Shown here one piece after another: positions 32,973 to 40,302 of a DNA stretch of 64,000 nt. The number at the start of each line of letters is the position of its first letter. Position 1 is the stretch's first letter. A program made the translations under genes and the position numbers. A model generated the notes under the pieces. That model did not search any database, was not told the origin of the DNA, and saw only the letters and a list, made by a program, of their open reading frames with translations. This DNA is from Natrialba magadii ATCC 43099 (GTDB lineage: Archaea > Halobacteriota > Halobacteria > Halobacteriales > Natrialbaceae): positions 1,922,001-1,986,000 of the forward strand of contig NC_013922.1 of the NCBI RefSeq assembly GCF_000025625.1, read 5' to 3'.

Positions 32973-34595
32973 ATGAAACCACTTACGGACTATCTCGATC
33001 TCTCACAGCAGTTTCCCCTGACCCGCCAACAACTCCGAGAGACCGATCGATCCACGGCTGCATTGGTGCTCTCGAGTGCCATCGTCGCCTTCCTGGTCAT
33101 GTCCCCGATGCTCTGGTTGGTCTTTCGGGCGACTGAGGTTGACCCCGCTCGTGCCTACAGCCTCATTGTCTCCTCGCAGACCGGCTGGATTACGCTCAAC
33201 AGCATCGTTCTCATGGCAATCGTGATGCTGTGTTCGATTCTCCTCGGGGTTCCACTTGCCGTCTTGACGACCCGAACGGACCTTCCCTACCCCCGCTTCT
33301 GGACTATCGTGGCCGCACTCCCGCTCGTCATCCCCAGTTACATCGGTGCGATCGCGTTCGTGGGTATGTTCGGCTCTGGCGGTGAGATCGACTCGGTTCT
33401 CGGAACCACGATCCCCGCTATCGACGGACTCTCCGGATCGATATTCATCATCACGCTGTATACGTATCCCTACGTGTTTCTGACGACCCGAGCGGCGCTG
33501 CTGTCGATGGATAGTTCGATCGTCGACGCCGCCCGAACGCTGAATGCCGGACCGTTCGAGGCGTTCAAACGGGTCACCTTCCCCCAGATCAGACCCGGGA
33601 TCGCCGCCGGCGCACTGCTCGCCGGACTTTACGCAATTTCGGACTTCGGAACACCGGCGTTCATGGGTGCAAACGTCTTTACAAGTCGAATCTACTGGGA
33701 AACCACTGGCTTCGGTCGTGAATACGCTGCTTTGCTCGCACTACAACTGATAGCGATCGTTGCCGTCGTCCTAGTCATCGAGGCCGGAATCGGACGTGAC
33801 GAAGACGCTACCAGCAGTGGCGACGGTGAGGGGAGTACAATTCGACTCGGAAACTGGAAGTGGCCCGCAATGGGATTCGTCTCACTCCTTGGCACGCTCA
33901 CCCTCGTCATCCCCGTTGCGATCTTTACCCGCTGGCTCTTCCGCAGCGAAGGCGATCGAATCCCAGCCTACGAGTTCCAACTCGAGTTCGCGTTCAACTC
34001 GGTCTACCTCGCGCTGTTAGCCGCACTCGTCGCATGTCTGTTTGCACTGCCGGTCGCCTACTACTCCGGTCGAGTGAACTCGCTCACCTCACGGATTCTC
34101 GAACGAGCAACCTACGTTGGATTCGCCGTCCCCGGCGTCGTCATCGGACTTGCACTGGTGTTCCTCGGTAACAGGATGCTTCCGTCGCTGTACAGACAGG
34201 GCGTCTGGCTGCTGGTTTTCGCGTACGTCGTCCGCTTTCTCCCACAGGCGGTTGGGACCATTCGGTCGTCGGTGCTACAGGTCGACGAGAAAACGATCGA
34301 GGCCGCCCGGACGCTCAACGCCGGTCGACTCGAGACGTTCCGTCGCGTGACCCTGCCGCTGATCATGCCCGGTGTTGTCGCCGGCAGCGTCCTCGTCTTC
34401 TTGACGACGATGAAGGAATTGCCGGTTACGCTGATGCTCAGACCGATTGGGATGGAGACGCTCGTCAGCCTGATCTGGAACGCACAGGATTCACTTGCCT
34501 ACCGCTATGCGGCCGTTCCCGCGTTGTTGCTCATCCTTATTTCGGGGCTCTCGATGCTGATCTTGCTCCGACAGGAAGGTGGCAAGCTCAGCTAG
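32973..34595 (+). CDS. Iron ABC transporter permease, fused FbpB type
   Basis: The 540-residue membrane protein is a tandem of two six-helix permease halves, as in FbpB/AfuB ferric transporters. Each half has an EAA loop for the ATPase: AARTLNAGPFEAFKRVTFPQ at about 188-207 and AARTLNAGRLETFRRVTLPL at about 448-467. A cytoplasmic linker near 270-285 contains DEDATSSGDGEG. The start ATG 32973 (MKPLTDYLDLSQQF) follows an iron box; the longer open frame upstream is low complexity. No ATP-binding subunit gene follows within 5 kb, so the ATPase must be encoded elsewhere. Confidence 0.88.
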   Translation: MKPLTDYLDLSQQFPLTRQQLRETDRSTAALVLSSAIVAFLVMSPMLWLVFRATEVDPARAYSLIVSSQTGWITLNSIVLMAIVMLCSILLGVPLAVLTTRTDLPYPRFWTIVAALPLVIPSYIGAIAFVGMFGSGGEIDSVLGTTIPAIDGLSGSIFIITLYTYPYVFLTTRAALLSMDSSIVDAARTLNAGPFEAFKRVTFPQIRPGIAAGALLAGLYAISDFGTPAFMGANVFTSRIYWETTGFGREYAALLALQLIAIVAVVLVIEAGIGRDEDATSSGDGEGSTIRLGNWKWPAMGFVSLLGTLTLVIPVAIFTRWLFRSEGDRIPAYEFQLEFAFNSVYLALLAALVACLFALPVAYYSGRVNSLTSRILERATYVGFAVPGVVIGLALVFLGNRMLPSLYRQGVWLLVFAYVVRFLPQAVGTIRSSVLQVDEKTIEAARTLNAGRLETFRRVTLPLIMPGVVAGSVLVFLTTMKELPVTLMLRPIGMETLVSLIWNAQDSLAYRYAAVPALLLILISGLSMLILLRQEGGKLS

Positions 34596-34746
34596 CTGTT
34601 GCGCTGGCACTCATACGATCACGGGCTGGCCGACAACGAAGTGAGACAACGCGAACGCTACGATGACCGCAACAGAGACGCTGGGCCAGCAAATACCCCG
34701 GTAGATCCTCACTATTAAGTCCGTTCCAGCAGTTGTTCACTGCAGT

Positions 34747-35325
34747 ATGGATTACACGCTCGAGATCGAGGAGACACCGGACAGCGTACCAGGTGGGACA
34801 GGCATTCTCTTGCTCCACCCAAGCACCGGCGAAACGGACCGTATCGACACCGAATTCCTCAAAACCGACACCGATCACTTCCTCGTCGTCTCCACGCGAA
34901 CCACCGCCCGCGAAGTCAAGCAGAAACTCGAGTACTACGACGTCGACGAAGAGCGCGCCGAAATTTTAGACACCCTGAGCATCGAACACGGCTACTCCCG
35001 CCGCAAGAGCGACACCGTCCACTACGTCGCCGCTCCCGACGACGTCGACGGCATCATCGAGCACATCGACGGCTTCCTCGAGAATCACGACGGCAAACTG
35101 CGACTCAGTTTCGACTCGATCACCGAACTCGCCTACTACGCTGGCGACGACGAAGCCCTCGAAGCTGTCGACCGCATTCTCGAGCTACTCGAGACGTACG
35201 ACGCAGTCGGGCTCTTTCATGTCTCGGAAGATCCCCACGAGCCAGAACTTGTCGAGGCGTTCCGTGATCGCTTTGACGGCGTGATCGACCTCGACGAAGA
35301 TGGCGATGTCGACGCGGAGTTCTAG
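34747..35325 (+). CDS. Conserved haloarchaeal protein, RecA-like fold without P-loop
   Basis: The 192-residue acidic soluble protein reads GTGILLLHPSTGETDRIDTE, HFLVVSTRTTAREVKQKLEY and LRLSFDSITELAYYAGDDEA, ending with LFHVSEDPHEPELV. The succession of strands and helices resembles degenerate KaiC/RecA-like proteins of haloarchaea, with the usual Walker A replaced by GGTGILLL. This relation is an impression and function is unknown. It may serve as a regulator, as other such proteins are thought to. It is not clearly part of the iron locus, as 150 bp with no iron box separates them. Confidence 0.65.
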   Translation: MDYTLEIEETPDSVPGGTGILLLHPSTGETDRIDTEFLKTDTDHFLVVSTRTTAREVKQKLEYYDVDEERAEILDTLSIEHGYSRRKSDTVHYVAAPDDVDGIIEHIDGFLENHDGKLRLSFDSITELAYYAGDDEALEAVDRILELLETYDAVGLFHVSEDPHEPELVEAFRDRFDGVIDLDEDGDVDAEF

Positions 35326-35330
35326 CGGCT

Positions 35331-35476
35331 CCTGGACGAACAAGCCAGTCTTCCTGGACGAACAAGCCAGTCTTCCTGGACGAACAGGCCAGCCCTCATG
35401 GACGAACAGGCCAGTCTTCCTGGACGAACAGGCCAGCCCTCATGGACGAACAGGCCAGCCCTCATGGACGAACAAG
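35331..35476 (+). repeat. 22-bp tandem repeat, 6.6 copies
   Basis: Units alternate between two versions, CTGGACGAACAAGCCAGTCT and ATGGACGAACAGGCCAGCCC (each plus 2 bases), in the gap after 35325. The mixture of versions suggests unequal recombination. The period is not a multiple of three, consistent with non-coding DNA. Confidence 0.93.
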
Positions 35477-35537
35477 TAGCAGTCGGGCTGAGAATGGATG
35501 CCGTACACATCACAGCGCTAGTCGGAGAACTACCCCG

Positions 35538-36326
35538 TCACTCCGCGAGCGCGTCGAACGTCTTCTCCGCCCACCGGATCGCATACTCCGGCCCGTGATC
35601 ACGGTAGGCGCTCGTATCCAGCGCGGCGAACGGTGCCGGTAACTCGATCGCGTGTTTGATCGACGCACAGGCGAGTTCGGTCGCGTCCGCGAAGTCCGTC
35701 TCGCCGCGCGCGACCGCACGGGGGAGTCCAGCAACCCGGTCCTCGAGTCGTGTTCCCGCGTCCTGCCAGGCGTCACCGAGTTCCGCGCGGTCTGAGTGCT
35801 CGTGCCACTCGGCAAAGACCTCCCGGGTCTGGAGTCCCGTCCAGCCGTCGTACAGCGCCGCTGCGATCTGGTAGGTGCTGTTCGGGTCGAGATCGACCGC
35901 CTGATCGAGGTCCGCGTACTCGTCTTCGAAAAAGCCGATGAAGTGCTCGGGGGTGTCGAGCCCGAGTTCGACGAACGCCTCTGCGAGGAGGAAGTCGACG
36001 AACGACTCCGGCGATCCCTCGACTCTCGGCTTGACGAGGACGATCGGTGGATCGGTCTGGCGCGTCCAGACGACGCTGCCGTCACCGGGCATCCCGATCG
36101 TCAGATCGGAACTCGCGTACCGTGACAGCAACGTGGGTGCATCTTCGGGCAGCCACGCCGCTGGATAGCTCGCCGGTTCGAGCGTGTTGACTACGAGACC
36201 GAGATCCTCGGCGACCGCCGGTGGAAGTGTCTCGAAGTCACGCTCGCAGTCGAAGACGAGGGCGTCGGGCGCGTGCTCGTCTCGAACTACCTCGACCGGG
36301 CGTGAGAGGTCACGAGCCTCGAACAT
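35538..36326 (-). CDS. Conserved haloarchaeal protein of unknown function
   Basis: The 262-residue acidic soluble protein starts MFEARDLSRPVEVVRDEHAP. Segments such as DALVFDCERDFETLPPAVAE, PEHFIGFFEDEYADLDQAVD and ASIKHAIELPAPFAALDTSA look conserved, but I cannot name a fold or motif. Its ATG shares one base with the stop codon of the preceding 29-residue membrane mini-gene, so the two are translationally coupled. I recall the same pair in other haloarchaea. No signal peptide. Confidence 0.75.
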   Translation of the reverse strand: MFEARDLSRPVEVVRDEHAPDALVFDCERDFETLPPAVAEDLGLVVNTLEPASYPAAWLPEDAPTLLSRYASSDLTIGMPGDGSVVWTRQTDPPIVLVKPRVEGSPESFVDFLLAEAFVELGLDTPEHFIGFFEDEYADLDQAVDLDPNSTYQIAAALYDGWTGLQTREVFAEWHEHSDRAELGDAWQDAGTRLEDRVAGLPRAVARGETDFADATELACASIKHAIELPAPFAALDTSAYRDHGPEYAIRWAEKTFDALAE

Positions 36327-36415
36327 CAGACGAAAACGTTCTGGAAGATCAGTAGGATCGACAGCAGCGCCGATACAGCGACCGTCGTGACGACGACCTT
36401 GGTTGCAGTGCTCAT
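36326..36415 (-). CDS. 29-residue single-helix membrane peptide
   Basis: The 30-codon frame encodes MSTATKVVVTTVAVSALLSI followed by LLIFQNVFV. It is one transmembrane helix with a short polar N-terminus. Its TGA overlaps the ATG of the next gene (TGATG), which supports real translation and coupling. Too short for family assignment; possibly a membrane tether or regulator of the coupled protein. Confidence 0.7.
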   Translation of the reverse strand: MSTATKVVVTTVAVSALLSILLIFQNVFV

Positions 36416-36619
36416 GATCGGGAACTGTCGCTCACGTCGCTTAAATCCATCTGTCCCGGCCGAATACTGGGTCCGATAGAAACGCACAATCGAAAATCGA
36501 AACTCAGCGCCAGCCAGCAGCGTCGCTCAGAGCAGCGTCACTCAGTCTAGAGTAACACCTGCAACTTACACCTGATCGCACAGTGGTCGTTCGATCAGGT
36601 GTGCAGTGGCTACGAGAGC

Positions 36620-37786
36620 TTACTCTTCGCCACCCTCTCGCCAGGAATCGGGCACGTCGATCACGTACCGACCGTCTTCCTGCAGCGAAATAATGTACTC
36701 CTCGCGGTTGTAGAGCTCCATCAGATTGAGTTCGTACTGGCCCGGACGAACGATCTTGATACTCTCGAACTGCTTGTTGAGTTCCTCCCGAAGCTCCTCC
36801 ATCGACGGACTCTCCCCGCTCGGTTCGCTGACGACGCGGCCGTGTTCCGGCGGGCTATCGCCCGCGCCCGCAGGCAGTTCTTCACCGGCGGATTCCGTGG
36901 ACGACCCACCGGCAGACTCCGCGGATGGCTCACCAGCGGATTCCGTGGATGTCTCACCAGCGGATTCCGTGGATGTCTCACCAGCGGATTCCGTGGACGG
37001 GGCTGTCTCCACAGACCGGTCACCACTCGCCGGTGTCGACTGCGACGACGCACTGGTCGCCGTCCCCGTCGGTAACTCATCGCTCGGAATCACTTCGCTT
37101 CGCGCATCCGACTGGGCCGTATTCTCGCTGTCCGCCATCGTCGCCGTCGTACTCGAGTCCGACCGTTGCTGGCGCGGTGCACTCGAAGCGGACCCCCCAT
37201 CTTCGGATGGTTCGTCCGCGTCGGCGGCTGGACGAGGCGAGGCCTGTTCCCAGGCGGAAGCATCCTCGCTGGCCGACGAGCGGTCTTCCGGACGGCGAGC
37301 AGTGTCGGGCCACTCCTTGAAGGAGCCGAACTCGTCTGCGTCGGGGTCGGTGTCTGTAGCTGGCTTCGAAGTTGTACTTGAGCGTGACTTCGAGACCGAA
37401 TCCGAACCAGAATCCGAACCTGAATCCGAATCCGTACTAGTGGTATCGGTAGCTGCTGTACTCGAATCGGCCTCCGACGCTGGTGAGGTCGGCCACGCCG
37501 TCGAGGGGTCAGGTGCGTCCTCAGTATCGTCTCGAGTAACCCAGTCCCGGACCGTTTCAGCTGCGCGGCTCGTGACGCCACTCGAGTCCGTGTTCTGATC
37601 GGGGGATGAGTTGGAGTCGGGACGCTGCGTTCCAGTTCCACCAGTGGAATCCGACGCTGCATCCGTGTTCGCCGCCGATGAGGGCGTGAACTGGAACTTG
37701 TTCCCGTTGCAGTCGGGACACCCCGAGAGCATCTCCTTGGAGCCGTCGGGGAATGTCCGGCCGCAGTTCGTGCATTCGTGTGGCAT
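36620..37786 (-). CDS. oapC: Origin-associated zinc-ribbon protein OapC
   Basis: The 388-residue protein starts with a zinc ribbon (MPHECTNCGR, Cys5, Cys8, Cys23, Cys26). A very long disordered Ser/Thr/Asp/Glu-rich middle spans about 35-320, and a conserved C-terminal domain follows (SMEELREELNKQFESIKIVR, then PGQYELNLMELYNREEYIIS). In haloarchaea this gene is linked with oapB and oapA beside oriC1. Five 8-residue repeats of the STESAGET type lie at about 262-300, from a 24-bp DNA repeat. The order oapA-oapB-oapC on one strand, pointing away from the origin, is as expected. The molecular role is not established. Confidence 0.85.
   Translation of the reverse strand: MPHECTNCGRTFPDGSKEMLSGCPDCNGNKFQFTPSSAANTDAASDSTGGTGTQRPDSNSSPDQNTDSSGVTSRAAETVRDWVTRDDTEDAPDPSTAWPTSPASEADSSTAATDTTSTDSDSGSDSGSDSVSKSRSSTTSKPATDTDPDADEFGSFKEWPDTARRPEDRSSASEDASAWEQASPRPAADADEPSEDGGSASSAPRQQRSDSSTTATMADSENTAQSDARSEVIPSDELPTGTATSASSQSTPASGDRSVETAPSTESAGETSTESAGETSTESAGEPSAESAGGSSTESAGEELPAGAGDSPPEHGRVVSEPSGESPSMEELREELNKQFESIKIVRPGQYELNLMELYNREEYIISLQEDGRYVIDVPDSWREGGEE
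36880..37005 (-). repeat. 24-bp in-frame repeat in oapC
   Basis: About five units, three of them nearly identical (+ strand ACCAGCGGATTCCGTGGATG and variants), encode STESAGET-like octapeptides in the disordered middle of OapC. Confidence 0.85.
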
Positions 37787-37816
37787 TAGTCTCTCACTCT
37801 CCTCACTGTCTGTGCG

Positions 37817-38224
37817 CTAATCACGGGAAACGAGTGCGCTGATGAGTGTTTCGTCCTTGTGGAGTGTCTCGATCTGGTTTGCCGGCCCGATCACGGTCAG
37901 CTTCGCCTCGGTCTCGTCCGAACCCATGAGTCGGCCGAGTAGTGACGAGTCGCGGGTCTCCGATTTGGGATACGTCTCGATCTCGATCCCGTTGAACTCG
38001 TCCGGGCTGATCTCGGACATCGTGACCTCGATGAGGCGACTCTCTTCGTCCGGGGTAAGCCCCTCCTCGAGGATGACGATGTTTCCGTCGTGAACACCGT
38101 CTAAGATCATCCGGATCTTCTCCATCGTCGCCATGCTATCCATGCGCTCGCCGCTGATGAGGTCGATCTGGACGCCGTCGGAGTCCGGCGGATCGGAGTC
38201 GTCCGCGTTAGTTGCTGTTGGCAT
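37817..38224 (-). CDS. oapB: Origin-associated DUF2073 protein OapB
   Basis: The 135-residue protein has a short acidic tail, then VQIDLISGERMDSMATMEKI, then RMILDGVHDGNIVILEEGLT and a C-terminal LTVIGPANQIETLHKDETLI. This matches DUF2073, always found beside an Era-like GTPase (OapA) in euryarchaea. Residues around RLIEVTMSEI and DEFNGIEIETYP form the centre. It lies 6 bp after oapA and 30 bp before oapC, so the three form one operon. The close link with the origin suggests a role in replication or its coupling to translation, not yet proven. Confidence 0.88.
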   Translation of the reverse strand: MPTATNADDSDPPDSDGVQIDLISGERMDSMATMEKIRMILDGVHDGNIVILEEGLTPDEESRLIEVTMSEISPDEFNGIEIETYPKSETRDSSLLGRLMGSDETEAKLTVIGPANQIETLHKDETLISALVSRD

Positions 38225-38230
38225 GGGTGC

Positions 38231-38869
38231 TCACCCGAAGTACTCCGCGATGTTCTCGTAGACTTCGTCCATGTTCTCACCCTCCTTTGCGGACAGCGGG
38301 ATCGTCTTGTGCTGCGGGAACGCGTCCTCGATTCGCTTGACACTCGAGTCGTCCAGGTCGATCTTGTTCGCGAAGATGAGAACCGGGAGATCCCGAGACT
38401 CGATGATACCGATCAACATCGTGTTGACCTGCGTGATCGGATCCTCCGCGCTGTCGAGGACGTAGATAACGCCGTCGACGTCCTCGCGAAGCCAGTGCAT
38501 GGCCTCGGCGACCCCTTCGGTCGCCTCGCGCGAACGGCGGATGGCGTCGTCCTCCTCCATTTCGTCGGTAAACTCTTCGTAGTCGACTTTCGTCGTGACA
38601 CCAGGTGTGTCGACGATGTCGATCGTCACCGTCTTACCGTTGCGCTCGATCTCGACATTTTCTTTCCTGCGCGCGCGCCGCGTTTCGTGTGGAACGTGGC
38701 TTTCAGTCCCGATCGCATCGCCAGTCCAGTCGCGAGCGATTCGGTTCGCGAGCGTCGTCTTTCCAGCGTTCGGTGGACCATAGATACCGATTCGTTTGGG
38801 TTCCTGTTCGGAGAACAGGCGGTCCGTAACCCGAGAGATACTATCTTTGAGTTCTGTGAACAGTCCCAT
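38231..38869 (-). CDS. oapA: Origin-associated Era-like GTPase OapA
   Basis: The 212-residue GTPase has a basic/acidic N-terminal helix (MGLFTELKDSISRVTDRLFS). G1 is IYGPPNAGKTTLANRIA, G3 is IVDTPGVTTKVDYEEF, G4 is FANKIDLDD and G5 is PLSAKEGENM. The insert RRARRKENVEIERNGK after G1 is typical of OapA. ATG 38869 was chosen; the longer frame to 38926 runs into origin DNA. It is the first gene left of the oriC region and is divergent from orc1 across the 1.4-kb gap. Confidence 0.9.
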   Translation of the reverse strand: MGLFTELKDSISRVTDRLFSEQEPKRIGIYGPPNAGKTTLANRIARDWTGDAIGTESHVPHETRRARRKENVEIERNGKTVTIDIVDTPGVTTKVDYEEFTDEMEEDDAIRRSREATEGVAEAMHWLREDVDGVIYVLDSAEDPITQVNTMLIGIIESRDLPVLIFANKIDLDDSSVKRIEDAFPQHKTIPLSAKEGENMDEVYENIAEYFG

Positions 38870-39241
38870 CTGTAGGGCCCTCCAGCACCGCGGGGTGCAT
38901 CTGCGCGTACTACTGACTGAACTCACTTAAGCCTACGTCAAACGTGTTGATTTTCAGACGAAAAAGCATAGATTCCTGTCAGGTCTGGTCGCATGGTTGA
39001 GAAGAGAGTGAGTGTTGTGAGAGCGAGACGGTATGAATTAGCTTCTGGATGGACGGGTTGGCCTATATATAATCCAGAGGCAATATAGAGACGACCGCTG
39101 TGACGAGCTGAAATACCATGGGTTCGATAGAGCTAGTATTTCTCATGGGATACTAGATGTAAGTAATCGATACTAGAACACTCTAGACAAATCCTAGGTG
39201 GTCAGTTTTCGAATATGTTGGACGAATCCGACGGTGTTCGA

Positions 39242-39270
39242 ACACCCCCACCCCTTCGTTTCAACTGGAG
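39242..39270 (-). promoter_or_regulatory. Origin recognition box, left
   Basis: On the minus strand it reads CTCCAGTTGAAACGAAGGGG followed by TGGGGGTGT: the ORB core TCCAGTTGAAAC and a G-rich string. The first 20 bases and the next five are identical to the right-hand box in inverted orientation. Confidence 0.88.
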
Positions 39271-39369
39271 ACCAGTGATGGAGTGGGGTTGGAGAGCTGG
39301 TGTTGAGCAGCAGTAGCGGGTTCTGTTTCAACTCGAACGGGAGTACAGACGACAACTCGGAAGAAAACG

Positions 39370-39490
39370 AAGGATGCGAGAAGTCTAGTAATAGATCTCC
39401 ATAAGAGGGACAGATCTAGTAGCAACTAGCAATAAAACTAACTTCTCTAGTAAAAACATCAATCTGCTAGTGGTACGGTCCTTATTTCTC
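39370..39490. other. Probable duplex unwinding element
   Basis: The most AT-rich part between the two inverted ORBs, with runs such as AATAAAACTAACTT and TAGTAAAAACATC and five CTAG sites. Orc1 bound at the flanking boxes would be expected to open this stretch. This is inferred from position and composition. Confidence 0.65.
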
Positions 39491-39551
39491 ACCCATCATT
39501 ATAAATCCTCTCGTTCTAGAAGTCACCCTCCCCCACCCCTCTCTCGACTCT

Positions 39552-39589
39552 CTCCAGTTGAAACGAAGGGGTGGGGGGCACCACCCCTT
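39552..39589 (+). promoter_or_regulatory. Origin recognition box, right, with hairpin
   Basis: Plus-strand CTCCAGTTGAAACGAAGGGG followed by TGGGGGG is the mirror copy of the left box. Its G-string also forms a 9-bp inverted repeat with the following CCACCCCTT (39566-39589, 6-base loop). Confidence 0.88.
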
Positions 39590-40268
39590 TCTCACACAAG
39601 TTTCCTGACTCATTGTTGGCAAGACACAATGATGATGATTCACACCCCTTCGTATCATCCCCCACACCACGCTGCATAATCTCTCACCTCACCATCTCCT
39701 CTCACCATCTCCTCTCACCAATCTTCTCTCACCAATCTACTTTCACCAGTCCACCTTCCAACTTTCCCAAAAATTCGAACTTCTGGGATCCGAACCTCCT
39801 TGAATCCGAACCTCCTGGATTGATCGACCCGAGTAGCCCACAGAAATCACCTCCACATCCACAGTCTGAGGCAGGCACGGGTCTAGGATCGGACGGAGCT
39901 GGGACAGGCATGCCCGATTCACAGCGGATCGAATCACGCATAGCTGGTTGCTGCACGAGTTGTAGCTGTCTTCTATTTTCTTCTATACGTGTGCGCGCTA
40001 GACCAACAAGATAGACACAGTGACAAGATAGACACAGTGAATACCAGTCTATCCTTTCACTGTTGGTCCAGTAGTTCAGTGTCGCAGTTGCTCACGGATT
40101 ACTCGGTTCGGTGAACCACTCAACGTCCGTGAAGTGAAGGGAAGAATTTAATATCACCGTCTTCCTCTGTTTCGTTTGCATCAACTGGATCCGGACCGGG
40201 TCGTTAGGACTGTAGACTGGCCCCGCTGGCTCGCCTACACCGCTATATCCTCGCCCTCGGGTTCGGAT

Positions 40269-40290
40269 CTGCAGTCGAAACAAGGGGGTA
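40269..40290 (+). promoter_or_regulatory. ORB-like box before orc1
   Basis: CTGCAGTCGAAACAAGGGGG differs from the main boxes at only a few positions and keeps GAAAC plus the G-string. It ends 12 bp before the orc1 ATG, so Orc1 binding here could repress its own gene. Confidence 0.7.
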
Positions 40291-40302
40291 CGTGTACGAC
40301 GA

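Larger units (their letters stand above)
38870..40302. other. oriC1: Replication origin, oriC1 type
   Basis: This 1.4-kb gap between oapA and orc1/cdc6 lacks a credible gene and is AT-rich at 38930-39240 and 39360-39530. It contains an inverted pair of origin recognition boxes with long G-runs pointing outward (39242-39270 and 39552-39578). A likely unwinding element lies between them (AT-rich, 39370-39490), and a third box sits just before orc1 (40269-40290). Eleven CTAG tetramers lie within 387 bp (39133-39519). A pyrimidine-rich CTCACCATCTCCT repeat (39684-39755) and an exact tandem 17-bp duplication (40007-40040) with dyads complete it. Gene order and box structure match haloarchaeal oriC1. 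Confidence 0.9.

Noticed and set aside
35331-35476. Possible CRISPR array
   Set aside because: Units follow one another without unique spacers; it is a 22-bp tandem repeat. The same applies to the arrays at 6871, 9089, 30213 and 57558.
39321-39340. Additional ORB candidate TTTCAACTCGAACG in the origin
   Set aside because: Shares the TTTCAACT core but lacks the C-rich string and has an altered outer half; too weak to list as a site.
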